Shown piece by piece: positions 8,929 through 17,448 of a stretch of 64,000 nt of DNA. Location: positions 372,001-436,000 of the forward strand of contig SNWL01000006.1 of the NCBI GenBank assembly GCA_004362315.1, read 5' to 3'. Numbering within the stretch: position 1 is the stretch's first letter; each line of letters begins with the position of its first letter. This DNA is from Mycobacterium sp. BK086 (GTDB lineage: Bacteria > Actinomycetota > Actinomycetes > Mycobacteriales > Mycobacteriaceae). The notes beneath the pieces are model-generated. The model saw nothing but the letters and a program-made list of their open reading frames with translations, had not been told where the DNA came from and searched no databases. Both the position numbers and the translations under genes were made by a program.

Positions 8929-9068
8929 CCCGGGATGATCACACGGCGAACCCGGGAATCAGCTGTGAATTTTCTCTGCAGCATTGAACTTTGCCGGGAC
9001 ATCTCTCGTGAAACAGCGTGATGCCGTCTGTCGGTTCAACGGAGTACCTGCCTCGAAAGGCTTCGATC

Positions 9069-10502
9069 GTGTCCGATTGTCGAAAGTTGTTGTCTGCTGT
9101 GCCATTTGTCGGGATCGGATTCGCCAGTGCGGCGATTGCCGGCGGTGCGTTTCTATTCGCCACCGACTCAGCCCCCGATCCGGGATATCCGGCGATCACG
9201 TTGGCATCGTTCTCGGTGCCCCTGCCGTTGTCACCGAATACCCCGACCTGCGACCGCGCGACGGCGTTGTGTTCGAGCGGCGCCAAGACTCTCGGCAACG
9301 CCGTCGTCGCCGCCGCCGCGCCGATATCGATCCCCAGGCTCATCGGCAACGGCACCGCTGACCACCCCAATGCCGGACTGCTGTTCGGCAACGGCTTCAG
9401 CTACGACGCCGCCACCTGCACGTCCGGAACCTGCAACGGCGGTAACGCGGGTCTGTTCGGCGGAAACGGGGGCAACGGCTTCAGGGGCGGCCGAGGCGGC
9501 GATGCCGGTCTGGTCGGCAACGGCGGAAACGGCGGAAACGGCGTCTCGGGAGCGGTCGGCTCGTCGGGCGGCAACGGCGGCAGCGCCGGCCTGTTCGGCG
9601 GCAACGGCGGAAACGGCGGGAGCGCCGGCAATGGCGGACCCGGGGGCAACGGTGGAAACGGCGGAAACGGCGGCCGTGGAGCCATCGTCGAGATCGGCTC
9701 CCGCGGACGCGGTGGTACCGGCGGAAACGGTGGCAACGGCGGAGCAGGAGCCGGCGGCGGAAACGGCGGGAACGGCGGCCAAGGCTCCGTGATGCAAATC
9801 GGACCGGGCGGACGCGGCGGCGACGGCGGAAACGGCGGCAGCGCCGGGGCCAACGGCAACGGGGGCAACGCCGGCAACGGTGGAACCGGCGGCTTGTTCA
9901 GCTCCGCCGACGGCGGTGCCGGTGGCAGAGGCGGTAGCGGATCCACTCTGGGAACCCCGGGCACCGGGATCGGCGGTATCGGCGGTCTCGGCGGGGCCGG
10001 TGGCGCCATCGGAGGCGACGGGGGCCGCGGCGGCGACGGCGGCAACGCCCAGTCCAGAGGCGGTCAGGCCGGCGACGGTGGTCAAGGTGGCATGTTCGGC
10101 CGCGGCGGCGACGGCGGAAACGGCGGAGCGGGAGCCGGTGGCATCTCGACCACTGTGAACGGCGGAGACGGCGCACGCGGTGGAAACGGCGGTAGCGGCG
10201 GCATCGCCGGCGGCAACGGGGGCACCGGCGGAAGCGGTGGACAGGCCACCGGCAGTGGGAAAGTCGGCGGCCACGGCGGCGACGGCGGCAACGGTGGTAC
10301 CGGGCTCATCAGTGGGGGCAAGGGCGGAAGCGGTGGAAACGGCGGTAGCGGCGGCGCAGGCTCGCCGGCCACGGGCGGCGCGGGCGGCCACGGCGGTAAG
10401 GGCGGCGGCTCGATTCGCGGTGCGGGCGGCGCAGGCGGCCCCGGGAATCCCGGCGCCGGGCAGGGCGGAGGCGCGGGCGGCGGGGGCGGCAAGGCCGGCT
10501 AG
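9069..10502 (+). CDS. Glycine-rich PGRS-like secreted or anchored protein, no PE domain
   Basis: About 477 residues. The first ~30 form a hydrophobic signal or anchor ([20 protein letters not shown]). A ~95-residue linker follows, with two Cys pairs (CDRATALC and CTSGTC) and the PGRS-entry phrase [10 protein letters not shown]. The remaining ~340 residues are GGNGG/GGxGG repeats like the PGRS domain of PE_PGRS proteins. There is no PE domain. The GTG at 9069 is preferred because GAAAGG lies 8 bases upstream and the signal sequence follows at once; a GTG at 9018 would add 17 residues without a visible ribosome site. It ends convergently with the GT4 gene, overlapping it by four bases. Probably cell-surface; function unknown. 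Confidence 0.75.
   Translation: MSDCRKLLSAVPFVGIGFASAAIAGGAFLFATDSAPDPGYPAITLASFSVPLPLSPNTPTCDRATALCSSGAKTLGNAVVAAAAPISIPRLIGNGTADHPNAGLLFGNGFSYDAATCTSGTCNGGNAGLFGGNGGNGFRGGRGGDAGLVGNGGNGGNGVSGAVGSSGGNGGSAGLFGGNGGNGGSAGNGGPGGNGGNGGNGGRGAIVEIGSRGRGGTGGNGGNGGAGAGGGNGGNGGQGSVMQIGPGGRGGDGGNGGSAGANGNGGNAGNGGTGGLFSSADGGAGGRGGSGSTLGTPGTGIGGIGGLGGAGGAIGGDGGRGGDGGNAQSRGGQAGDGGQGGMFGRGGDGGNGGAGAGGISTTVNGGDGARGGNGGSGGIAGGNGGTGGSGGQATGSGKVGGHGGDGGNGGTGLISGGKGGSGGNGGSGGAGSPATGGAGGHGGKGGGSIRGAGGAGGPGNPGAGQGGGAGGGGGKAG
9436..10500 (+). repeat. PGRS-type GGN/GGX coding repeats
   Basis: About one kilobase of degenerate 9-12 base units based on GGCGGAAACGGCGG, encoding Gly-Gly-Asn-Gly-Gly stretches. Several 20-40 base blocks recur nearly unchanged, for example around 9455-9480 and 9590-9615. 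Such tracts are prone to slippage and recombination, and the antisense proline/alanine-rich frames across it are artefacts of the repeat. Confidence 0.85.
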
Positions 10503-11656
10503 ATCACGCCGCTGACTCGTGTTCCGGCGTGCACCGACTCCAGCACGTTGCGCATGGCGTCCGCGCTCTGCTGCCAGGAGAAGTCCCGGCTGCGGGCCTT
10601 GGCCTTGGCGCCCAGCTCGTCACGCAGAACATGTTCTGCCAGAAGGTGTTCGAGACGGTCCACCAGGTCGTCGTGGTCGTCCACGAGCACGCCGGTCACC
10701 CCGTCGATGACCGAGTCGGTGAGCCCGCCAGACGACCGGTAGCCGATGGTCGGCACGCCGTGCTGAGCCGCCTCGATGACGGCCAGGCCCCAGCCTTCCT
10801 TGCGCGACGGCAGCACGTGCACCCAGGACTGTTGCACGACAGCATGTTTGGTCCGGTCGTCGACGTGACCGTGAAAGGTGACGGCATCGGCGATGCCGAG
10901 GTGGCGCGCTCGCTCGACCAACCGGTCGTGCCACCAGCCGCCACCGACAACGTCCAGGTGAAGGTCCGCGACCCGCGGCCGGAGTGCGGCCACCGCATCC
11001 AGCGCGTCCTCGATTTGCTTGTGCGGCACCAGCCTCGACAACACCACGACCCGCGGCGTCGGGGACCGTTGCGCAGTCAGGGTGTCGGCCGGTGCCTCGT
11101 CAAGACCGTTGCGCACCACCGCGATCCGCGCGGGGTCGACCCCGAGATCGGACAGGTCACGGGCCGACGGCAGAGAGACGGTGACGTATTGATTGCGCCG
11201 GTGCATCCGCGGGGAGAGCCAGGATTCGACCAGCCAGCCCAGCCCGCCGACAAAACGACCGGCGACCGGCCATTGTTCGCGGTGGCAGTGGTGCACCAGG
11301 ACCGCCACGCGTCGTCCGAACGCGAGCCGGGCCAGGAACGGCACCCCGTTCTGGGTGTCGATGACGACATCGGGACGCACCCGCCGCAGCGGGCCGAGTC
11401 GCAACCGCGCGGCGACCATGGCCAGGCCGGCCCAGATGTAGACGCTGTAGGGGCCACCACCGCGGCTGATCGTGATGCCGTCGACGACCTCGCGGCGGGG
11501 GGCGCCCCGGTAGCGGGCGGTGCGCAGGGTGACATCCATGCCCGATTCGGCCAGCAGCGTGCCGATGCGCTGAACGTAGGTTTCGCTGCCGCCGCCCTGC
11601 GGGTGGCCGGTGTCCCGCCAGCACAGCAGCAGGACGGAGCGAACGGTGGAGGACAT
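10499..11656 (-). CDS. Glycosyltransferase family 4 (Rv0225-like)
   Basis: A 385-residue GT-B enzyme. The N-terminus ([20 protein letters not shown]) carries the GT4 glycine-rich acceptor loop. The C-terminal half has [19 protein letters not shown], then [20 protein letters not shown], the EX7E-type donor site of this family. Gene order matches Rv0225 of the TMM-export cluster. It is divergent from the methyltransferase gene. The ATG at 11656 is chosen because the fold begins there; the long open frame upstream of it is only the antisense of the methyltransferase gene. Donor and acceptor are unknown. Confidence 0.82.
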   Translation of the reverse strand: MSSTVRSVLLLCWRDTGHPQGGGSETYVQRIGTLLAESGMDVTLRTARYRGAPRREVVDGITISRGGGPYSVYIWAGLAMVAARLRLGPLRRVRPDVVIDTQNGVPFLARLAFGRRVAVLVHHCHREQWPVAGRFVGGLGWLVESWLSPRMHRRNQYVTVSLPSARDLSDLGVDPARIAVVRNGLDEAPADTLTAQRSPTPRVVVLSRLVPHKQIEDALDAVAALRPRVADLHLDVVGGGWWHDRLVERARHLGIADAVTFHGHVDDRTKHAVVQQSWVHVLPSRKEGWGLAVIEAAQHGVPTIGYRSSGGLTDSVIDGVTGVLVDDHDDLVDRLEHLLAEHVLRDELGAKAKARSRDFSWQQSADAMRNVLESVHAGTRVSGVI

Positions 11657-11716
11657 CGAGATCAGACTAACCCCGCGCCGAAGTGCCCCGAAAATGCCGA
11701 TCACTAGGGTGGGCCC

Positions 11717-12496
11717 GTGGCCGCCACCGATCTGTTCGCCCAGCGCGCGACGCTGCGGCGCTCGGTCCGGCTGCTGTCGCAGTTCCGCTTCGAGCAGAGT
11801 GACCCGGCCCGCTTCTACGGCGCCCTTGCCGACGACACCGCGCAGATGGTCACCGACCTTTGGCAAGCCGGCCACGGCGGTACCCCGGGTGGGCGCACGC
11901 TCGTCGACGTCGGCGGCGGTCCCGGCTATTTCGCCACCGCATTCACCACGGCCGGCTGGAAGTACGTTGGCGTCGAACCGGATCCGAGCGAGATGCACGC
12001 CGCCGAGCACGTGCGCCAGGCCAGCCCCGGCGCGTTCGTGCGGGCGTCCGGCATGGCGCTGCCCTTCGCCGACGGCAGCGTCGACGTCTGCCTCTCGTCC
12101 AACGTCGCCGAGCACGTTCCCCGCCCCTGGCAACTCGGTGCGGAGATGCTGCGCGTCACCCGCCCCGGGGGGCTGGCGATCTTGTCGTACACCGTCTGGC
12201 TCGGCCCGTTCGGCGGCCATGAGATGGGGCTGACGCACTATCTGGGCGGTGCGCGGGCGGCCGCCCGCTACACCCGCAAGCACGGCCACCTGCCCAAGAA
12301 CAACTACGGGTCGTCGCTTTTCGCGGTGTCGGCGACCGACGGCCTGAGGTGGGCGGCGAGCACCGGGGCGCTGGTCGCGGCATTCCCGCGTTACCACCCG
12401 CGATGGGCGTGGTGGTTGACGAACGCCCCCGGTCTGCGGGAGTTCGCAGTGAGCAATCTGGTGCTGGTGATGCGGCCACCGATTCGCCGGAAATGA
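11717..12496 (+). CDS. Class I SAM-dependent methyltransferase (MtrP/Rv0224c-like)
   Basis: A 259-residue methyltransferase: SAM motif I LVDVGGGPGYFATAF near residue 60, an acidic residue after the second strand (GVEPDPSEM), and the post-III region VTRPGGLAILSYTVW. Position and size match Rv0224c. The corynebacterial orthologue, MtrP, is needed for efficient transport of trehalose mycolates, so a role in the same pathway is likely from synteny. The GTG start is about 60 bases from the divergent glycosyltransferase start. The stop is 41 bases before the aldehyde dehydrogenase. Confidence 0.82.
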   Translation: MAATDLFAQRATLRRSVRLLSQFRFEQSDPARFYGALADDTAQMVTDLWQAGHGGTPGGRTLVDVGGGPGYFATAFTTAGWKYVGVEPDPSEMHAAEHVRQASPGAFVRASGMALPFADGSVDVCLSSNVAEHVPRPWQLGAEMLRVTRPGGLAILSYTVWLGPFGGHEMGLTHYLGGARAAARYTRKHGHLPKNNYGSSLFAVSATDGLRWAASTGALVAAFPRYHPRWAWWLTNAPGLREFAVSNLVLVMRPPIRRK

Positions 12497-12506
12497 ACAG
12501 GTTCTA
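12493..12506. promoter_or_regulatory. Near-consensus KstR box upstream of the aldehyde dehydrogenase
   Basis: ATGAACAGGTTCTA matches the KstR operator TnnAACnnGTTnnA except for the first base (A for T), and the AAC/GTT core is intact. It lies just upstream of a plausible leaderless promoter: TAATGT at 12525-12530, seven bases before the ATG at 12538. The M. tuberculosis counterpart Rv0223c is reported in the KstR regulon, which supports the call. Confidence 0.6.
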
Positions 12507-12537
12507 GTTTCTGTCTTCAGTAGGTAATGTGACGGTC

Positions 12538-14010
12538 ATGACACAGAGCACCGCGTTCAAGACCGAGTGGGACAAGCTGTTCATCGGTGGCAAGTGGGTC
12601 GAGCCCTCGACGTCCGACGTCATCGAGGTGCACTCACCCGCGACCGGTGAATTGGTGGGCAAGGTGCCGCTGGCCGCCAAGGCCGACGTCGACGCCGCCT
12701 GCGCCGCCGCCCGCAAGGCCTTCGACGAAGGCCCGTGGCCGCACATGAAGCCCGCCGAGCGCGCCGAGATCCTGGGCCGCGCCGTCAAGATCCTCGAAGA
12801 GCGCGCCGAGGAGCTGAAGTTCCTGCTGGCAGCCGAGACCGGGCAGCCCCCGACGATCGTCGACATGATGCAGTACGGCGCCGCGATGTCGTCGTTCCAG
12901 TACTTCGCAGGTGCCGCCGACAAGTTCACCTGGCGGGATTTCCGCGACGGCGTGTACGGCACCACGATGGTGCTGCGCGAGCCGATCGGCGTCGTCGCTG
13001 CCGTCACGGCATGGAACGTGCCGTTCTTCCTGGCCGCCAACAAGCTCGGCCCCGCCCTGCTGGCCGGCTGCACCATCGTCGTCAAGCCCGCCGCGGAGAC
13101 CCCGCTGTCGCTGTTCGCGATGGCCGATATCTTCGCCGAGGCCGGGCTGCCCGAGGGTGTGCTCTCGGTGGTCCCCGGCGGCCCGGAGACCGGCCGCGCC
13201 CTGACCGCCAACCCGGAGATCGACAAGTACACGTTCACCGGGTCCAGCGCGGTCGGCAAGGAGATCGCCAAGATCGCCGCCGAGCGGCTCAAGCCGTGCA
13301 CGCTGGAACTGGGCGGCAAGTCGGCGGCCATCATCCTCGAGGACGCCGACCTGGATTCCACGCTGCCGATGCTGGTGTTCTCGGGCCTGATGAACACCGG
13401 GCAGGCCTGTGTGGCGCAGACCCGGATCCTGGCACCCCGTTCGCGCTACGACGAAGTCGTCGAGAAGATCTCCGCCGCAGCGGCCGCCATGCCGGTCGGG
13501 TTGCCTGACAACGCGGGCGCCATGATCGGATCGCTGATCAGCGAGAAGCAGCGCGAGCGCGTCGAGAGTTACATCAAGAAGGGCGTCGAGGAAGGCGCTC
13601 GGCTGGTGACCGGCGGTGGCCGTCCGGAGGGCCTCGACAACGGCTGGTTCGTGCAGCCGACGGTGTTCGCCGACGTCGACAACTCGATGACGATCGCGCA
13701 GGAAGAGATCTTCGGTCCGGTGCTGTCGGTGATTCCGTATGACACCGAAGAGGACGCCGTGCGGATCGCCAACGACTCCGCCTACGGTCTGGCCGGTTCG
13801 GTGTTCACCACCGACAACGACAAGGCCATGAAGATCGCCTCGCAGATCCGCACCGGCACCTACGCGGTCAACATGTACGCGTTCGATCCGGGTGCGCCGT
13901 TCGGCGGCTACAAGAACTCCGGTATCGGCCGCGAGAACGGCCCCGAGGGTATCGAGCCGTACACGCAGGCCAAGAGCGTGCTGCTGCCGTTCGGCTACAC
14001 GCCGGAATAG
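12538..14010 (+). CDS. NAD(P)-dependent aldehyde dehydrogenase (Rv0223c-like)
   Basis: A 490-residue aldehyde dehydrogenase of usual length. It has the cofactor-site WNVPFF, the catalytic glutamate in LELGGKS (E257), the nucleophile in NTGQACVAQ (C291) and the late EEIFGPVL signature. The cytoplasmic enzyme would oxidise an aldehyde to an acid. Gene order matches Rv0223c, and a near-consensus KstR site upstream links it to sterol metabolism; the true substrate is unknown. The ATG at 12538 is preferred over the GTG nine bases earlier because TAATGT sits seven bases upstream of it, consistent with leaderless translation. A strong terminator follows. Confidence 0.9.
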   Translation: MTQSTAFKTEWDKLFIGGKWVEPSTSDVIEVHSPATGELVGKVPLAAKADVDAACAAARKAFDEGPWPHMKPAERAEILGRAVKILEERAEELKFLLAAETGQPPTIVDMMQYGAAMSSFQYFAGAADKFTWRDFRDGVYGTTMVLREPIGVVAAVTAWNVPFFLAANKLGPALLAGCTIVVKPAAETPLSLFAMADIFAEAGLPEGVLSVVPGGPETGRALTANPEIDKYTFTGSSAVGKEIAKIAAERLKPCTLELGGKSAAIILEDADLDSTLPMLVFSGLMNTGQACVAQTRILAPRSRYDEVVEKISAAAAAMPVGLPDNAGAMIGSLISEKQRERVESYIKKGVEEGARLVTGGGRPEGLDNGWFVQPTVFADVDNSMTIAQEEIFGPVLSVIPYDTEEDAVRIANDSAYGLAGSVFTTDNDKAMKIASQIRTGTYAVNMYAFDPGAPFGGYKNSGIGRENGPEGIEPYTQAKSVLLPFGYTPE

Positions 14011-14022
14011 TCACAACGAAAG

Positions 14023-14053
14023 AGCCCCCGGCACTGTGTGCCGGGGGCTTTTT
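14023..14053. terminator. Rho-independent terminator
   Basis: A 12-bp perfect GC-rich stem (AGCCCCCGGCAC / GTGCCGGGGGCT) with a 3-base loop is followed by five T on the plus strand. It lies 13 bases after the aldehyde dehydrogenase stop. The minus-strand side is also T-rich (CTCTTTC), so it may also serve the convergent MaoC gene. Confidence 0.9.
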
Positions 14054-14062
14054 CGTCGGCGG

Positions 14063-14521
14063 TCAGAACAGTGCGCGGACGATCATTTCGGCCACGGCGG
14101 CGGGCTTGTCGACACCGTCGATCTCGATGGTGTGCTTGACGGTCATGTTGACGGTGTTGTCGTCGACCTTGTCGGCGCCGGCCAGCTCGGAGCGCACCCG
14201 GACACTGCTGTCGACGGGCACCGGGGACATGAACCGCACCTTGTTGAGCCCGTAGTTGATGGCCATCTTCGCGTTCTCGAGCCGGAAGTTGTCCTTGCTG
14301 AGAGCGGGAACCAGCGACAGCGTGAGGAAGCCGTGTGCAATCGGTGCGCCATAAGGACTTTCGGCCTTGGCCCGCTCGACGTCGACGTGGATCCACTGAT
14401 GGTCGTTGGTCGCGTCGGCGAAGTCGTTGATGCGCTTCTGGTCGATCAGCAGCCACTCGCTGACACCGAGTTCCTGGCCGACCGCGGACGCCGCGTCGTC
14501 GATGGACGTGATCACCTTCAT
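14063..14521 (-). CDS. MaoC-like (R)-enoyl-CoA hydratase, HtdZ (Rv0130) type
   Basis: A 152-residue single hotdog-fold hydratase. The hydratase-2 motif is intact: NDHQWIHVD gives the catalytic D40 and H45, followed by IAHGFLTLSL. Sequence and length closely resemble Rv0130 (HtdZ), a (3R)-hydroxyacyl-CoA dehydratase. It would hydrate trans-2-enoyl-CoA in the cytoplasm. It lies 63 bases downstream of the FadE5-like dehydrogenase on the same strand, so the two could give consecutive beta-oxidation steps from one transcript. Confidence 0.87.
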   Translation of the reverse strand: MKVITSIDDAASAVGQELGVSEWLLIDQKRINDFADATNDHQWIHVDVERAKAESPYGAPIAHGFLTLSLVPALSKDNFRLENAKMAINYGLNKVRFMSPVPVDSSVRVRSELAGADKVDDNTVNMTVKHTIEIDGVDKPAAVAEMIVRALF

Positions 14522-14584
14522 GGGGATTTCCTTTTCAATTCCGAATTAAATTCCGGGCGGTTACCCCGCCATCTTGACCGACGG

Positions 14585-16414
14585 CTAAAACGCCTCTTCG
14601 CTCAGGTCCATGATCGACAGGTCGATCGACTCGGCGATCTTTCGCTCAGCGGCCAGCCGGGGCAGCACGGTGGCGGCGAAGAAGTTCGCCACCGCCACCT
14701 TGCCGCGGTAGAAGGCTTCCTCGCGCGGATCGGGGTCGCCGTCCAGGGCGTGGCACGCAATCTCGGCCTGGCGCAACAGGAACCAACCGATCAGCAGATC
14801 GCCGACCGCCAGCAGAAAGCCCACCGACTCGAGCCCGACCCGGTACAGCTCGCGCGCATCGTCCTGCGCGCCCAGCAGGTAGCCGGTCATCACCGTCGCG
14901 ACGGCACGCACGTTGTCCAACGCGGCGGCCAGCGAGGCGCGGGCGGCGGCCAGCTCCGGCCTGGCATCGGGGCTGTCGATGAACTTCTCGATCTGGGTGA
15001 CGACGTGCGCCAGCGCCCCGCCCCGGTCGCGGGCGATCTTGCGGAAGAAGAAGTCCTGCGCCTGGATGGCGGTGGTGCCCTCGTACAGCGAGTCGATCTT
15101 GGCGTCGCGGATGTACTGCTCGATCGGGTAGTCCTGCAGGAAGCCGGATCCGCCGAAGGTCTGCAGTGACTCGGTCAGGGTCTGATAGGCACGCTCAGAT
15201 CCGACTCCCTTCACGATCGGCAGCAGCAGATCGTTGACCCGCTCGGCCATCGACGCGTCGGCGCCCGAAACCACTTGTGCGACTGTGGGATCCTGATGCG
15301 CGGCGGTATAGAGGTACAGGGCGCGCAACCCCTCGGCGTAGGCCTTCTGGGTCATCAGGGCACGCCGCACATCGGGGTGGTGGATGATCGTCACCCGCGG
15401 TGCGGTCTTGTCGGTCATCTGCGTCAGATCGGCACCCTGCACCCGCGTCTTGGCGTACTCCAGCGCGTTCAGGTATCCGGTCGACAGGGTGGCAATCGCC
15501 TTGGTGCCCACGAACATCCGGGCATATTCGATGACCTTGAACATCTGCGCGATGCCGTTGTGGACATCGCCCACCAGCCAGCCGATCGCGGGCTTTCCGT
15601 GTAATCCCAGGCTGAGTTCGGTGGTGGCCGAAGCCTTCAGGCCCATCTTGTGCTCGAGGTTGGTGACGTAGACGCCGTTGCGGTCACCGGGAGCGCCGGT
15701 CTCGGGGTCCAGCAGGAACTTGGGGACCACGAACAGGCTGAGCCCCTTGGTGCCGGGTCCGGCGCCCTCGGGGCGGGCCAGCACGAGGTGCAGGATGTTC
15801 TCGAAGTAGTCGTCGGCGTCGCCGTTGGTGATGAACCGTTTGACGCCCTCGATATGCCAGGTGCCGTCGCCGGCGTCGACCGCCTTGGTCCGTCCGGCGC
15901 CGACGTCGGATCCGGCATCGGGTTCGGTGAGCACCATGGTGGCGCACCAGTTGCGCTCGGCGGCCAGCGTCGCCCAGTGCTTCTGCTGCTCATTGCCGAT
16001 GTGGAACAGGATGTTGGCCATGATCGGGCCGGCCATGTACATGAAGACCGCCGGGTTGGCTCCCAGCACCAGCTCGTCGATCGCCCAGGTGACCATCGCC
16101 GGAGCCGGGACGCCGCCGACCTCCTCCGACAGGCCGATGCGGAACCACTCGCCCTGTTGCCAGGCCCGCATCGACTTCTTGAACGGCTCCGGTAGCGACA
16201 CCACGTGGGTGTCGGGATCGAACGTCGGCGGATGTCGGTCGGTTTCGGCGAACGATTCGGCGACCGGCCCCTCGGCCAGCCGGGCGGCCTCGGCCAGCAT
16301 CTCGCGTACCGAGTCGCCGTCGAGGTCGGGATAGTCGTCGAGAACTTTCCCCAGGTCCAGCAGCTCGAAGAGATTGAACTCGAGATCGCGGACGTTGCTC
16401 TTGTAATGGCTCAT
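14585..16414 (-). CDS. Acyl-CoA dehydrogenase, FadE5-like (609 aa)
   Basis: A long-form acyl-CoA dehydrogenase with the FadE5 N-terminus ([16 protein letters not shown]), FAD/substrate motifs [11 protein letters not shown] (161-171) and [12 protein letters not shown], catalytic glutamate E445 in LYEGTTAIQ, and the extra ~150-residue C-terminal helical domain of this class. FadE5-type enzymes accept a wide range of saturated acyl-CoA chains. A good AAAGGA ribosome site precedes the ATG. The upstream intergenic region carries a perfect palindrome at 16500-16515 that may be its operator. It is probably a paralogue rather than the orthologue of Rv0244c, because the neighbouring genes differ. Confidence 0.9.
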   Translation of the reverse strand: MSHYKSNVRDLEFNLFELLDLGKVLDDYPDLDGDSVREMLAEAARLAEGPVAESFAETDRHPPTFDPDTHVVSLPEPFKKSMRAWQQGEWFRIGLSEEVGGVPAPAMVTWAIDELVLGANPAVFMYMAGPIMANILFHIGNEQQKHWATLAAERNWCATMVLTEPDAGSDVGAGRTKAVDAGDGTWHIEGVKRFITNGDADDYFENILHLVLARPEGAGPGTKGLSLFVVPKFLLDPETGAPGDRNGVYVTNLEHKMGLKASATTELSLGLHGKPAIGWLVGDVHNGIAQMFKVIEYARMFVGTKAIATLSTGYLNALEYAKTRVQGADLTQMTDKTAPRVTIIHHPDVRRALMTQKAYAEGLRALYLYTAAHQDPTVAQVVSGADASMAERVNDLLLPIVKGVGSERAYQTLTESLQTFGGSGFLQDYPIEQYIRDAKIDSLYEGTTAIQAQDFFFRKIARDRGGALAHVVTQIEKFIDSPDARPELAAARASLAAALDNVRAVATVMTGYLLGAQDDARELYRVGLESVGFLLAVGDLLIGWFLLRQAEIACHALDGDPDPREEAFYRGKVAVANFFAATVLPRLAAERKIAESIDLSIMDLSEEAF

Positions 16415-16499
16415 CGATTGCGTCCTTTTCAGTCGCCGACGCAGCCGAGCCTAGTCCGTTGAGCTGGCCTGATCAGGGCGATCCGACGGCCACCAGAAA

Positions 16500-16515
16500 T
16501 ATGATCTGGATCATA
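16500..16515. promoter_or_regulatory. Perfect 16-bp palindrome upstream of the FadE5-like gene
   Basis: TATGATC-TG-GATCATA is a perfect 7-bp inverted repeat with a 2-base centre, 85 bases upstream of the dehydrogenase start. Its size and symmetry suit a TetR or GntR operator controlling the leftward gene. The regulator is not identified; the TetR gene at 16816 is a candidate. Confidence 0.55.
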
Positions 16516-16566
16516 CAAAGGCTTGCCGGCCAGGCCGGGCAGTCAGCTCAGCACCCCCGTTTGCCA

Positions 16567-16607
16567 GCTATTAACCTTCGCGACAGCTCATCGCTTGCGT
16601 TAATAGC
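16567..16607. repeat. 9-bp inverted repeat with a 23-base spacer
   Basis: GCTATTAAC at 16567-16575 and GTTAATAGC at 16599-16607 are perfect inverted copies whose centres are 32 bases apart, about three helical turns. The right copy overlaps the -35/spacer region of the promoter at 16595-16623. This spacing would allow two bound repressor molecules to lie on the same DNA face. Confidence 0.5.
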
Positions 16608-16623
16608 GTTCTAATCCTATGGT
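16595..16623 (+). promoter_or_regulatory. Sigma-70-type promoter for the leader ORF and TetR gene
   Basis: TTGCGT (16595-16600), a 17-base spacer and TATGGT (16618-16623) form a plausible -35/-10 pair. The -10 lies inside the inverted repeat at 16617-16634, so a repressor bound there would compete with RNA polymerase. Transcription would begin near 16630, about 48 bases upstream of the leader ATG. Confidence 0.5.
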
Positions 16624-16640
16624 CGTAACCATAGTTATGG
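16617..16640. promoter_or_regulatory. Two overlapping palindromes, probable TetR operator
   Basis: CTATGGT-CGTA-ACCATAG (16617-16634) is a perfect 7-bp inverted repeat. Its right arm is reused in a second repeat, CCATA-GT-TATGG (16629-16640), giving three alternating TATGG/CCATA half-sites. They cover the predicted -10 element, as expected for autorepression by the TetR protein encoded at 16816. Confidence 0.55.
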
Positions 16641-16677
16641 AGTTGGTCTAGTGACCTGCCCCGCAAGGAGACAAACA

Positions 16678-16815
16678 ATGTGGCTGATCGAGCTGAACAT
16701 CGCCGGTCACCGGTTCACGCGCCAGGTGCCTGACAAGCGCAGGCAGCTGTTCGGGCGGGGCGCACGCGCCCTGGCGTGGCGGGGTACCCACGTCCGTCAA
16801 TCCCCCGCCGCCTGA
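16678..16815 (+). CDS. 45-residue leader protein upstream of the TetR gene
   Basis: A short reading frame with a strong ribosome site (AAGGAG at 16665-16670, seven bases before the ATG). Its stop codon directly abuts the ATG of the TetR gene. The product begins MWLIELNIAGHRF and is strongly basic thereafter (11 Arg/Lys of 45), with no recognised domain. The TetR gene lacks its own ribosome site, so its translation probably depends on termination of this ORF. It may be a functional micro-protein or only a translational coupler; I cannot tell which. Confidence 0.6.
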   Translation: MWLIELNIAGHRFTRQVPDKRRQLFGRGARALAWRGTHVRQSPAA

Positions 16816-17448
16816 ATGACCCAGACGCCGACCGGTAGCACCCGCCGAGCCCGTAGCTCCACCCGCACCAAGATGCTGGTGAGTGCCGCCGAGGTGCTGC
16901 GCGAGCGCGGTGCCGCCGGGGTGACCATCGACGAGGTGCTGGCCCGTAGCGGCGCGCCCCGTGGCTCGGTCTATCACCACTTCCCCGAAGGCCGGAGCCA
17001 GATCCTGCGTGAAGCCCTGGACTACGCCGGCTATGAGATCGGCACCAGCATCGACGAAGCCGCCGGGGAGAGCGCCGGGGTGCTGCTTCACCGCTTCGTC
17101 GAGCTCTGGGAAAACGCACTCCTCACCAGCGACTACACCGCCGGTTGCCCCGTGCTGGCCGCCGCCGTCGGCGCCGGCGAGGACGAACAACAGCTGACCG
17201 CGATCGCCGGTGAGATCTTCTGCCGCTGGCGCGAAGCCGCCAAGCAGGCCTACCTCCGTGAAGGCTTCGAAGCCGCCGAGGCAACCGCATTGGCCGACAC
17301 CACGCTGGCCGCGATGGAAGGCGCGGTGGTGCTGTGCCGCTCGGTGCGAAGCCTGCAGCCCCTGCATGACGTCGCGGCGCAGATCGAGTTCCTGATCAAG
17401 GCAAAGGAATTCGTGACGAAGTTCGGCGTTCCGACCGTCAACGCCTGA
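16816..17448 (+). CDS. TetR family transcriptional regulator (LmrA/YxaF-like)
   Basis: A 210-residue regulator. The N-terminal helix-turn-helix includes GVTIDEVLARSGAPRGSVYH followed by HFPEGRSQIL, which is typical of the LmrA/YxaF branch (PRGSVYHHFP). The ligand domain contains TAGCPVLAAAVGA and LAAMEGAVVLCRS, also usual in that branch. It starts immediately after the stop of the 45-codon leader. It probably controls its own promoter through the nested palindromes at 16617-16640 and possibly the divergent FadE5-like gene. It overlaps the next gene convergently by 11 bases. Confidence 0.86.
   Translation: MTQTPTGSTRRARSSTRTKMLVSAAEVLRERGAAGVTIDEVLARSGAPRGSVYHHFPEGRSQILREALDYAGYEIGTSIDEAAGESAGVLLHRFVELWENALLTSDYTAGCPVLAAAVGAGEDEQQLTAIAGEIFCRWREAAKQAYLREGFEAAEATALADTTLAAMEGAVVLCRSVRSLQPLHDVAAQIEFLIKAKEFVTKFGVPTVNA

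Noticed and set aside
9401-10492. Long antisense proline- and alanine-rich open frames opposite the PGRS-like gene
   Set aside because: They arise from the GGC/GCC repeat; composition follows the complementary glycine codons and there are no ribosome sites or domains.
9069-10502. PE_PGRS gene
   Set aside because: The characteristic PE N-terminal helices are absent, so only PGRS-like is justified.
11657-12397. Upstream extension of the GT4 reading frame on the minus strand
   Set aside because: It is antisense of the methyltransferase gene with no conserved sequence; the GT4 fold starts at 11656.
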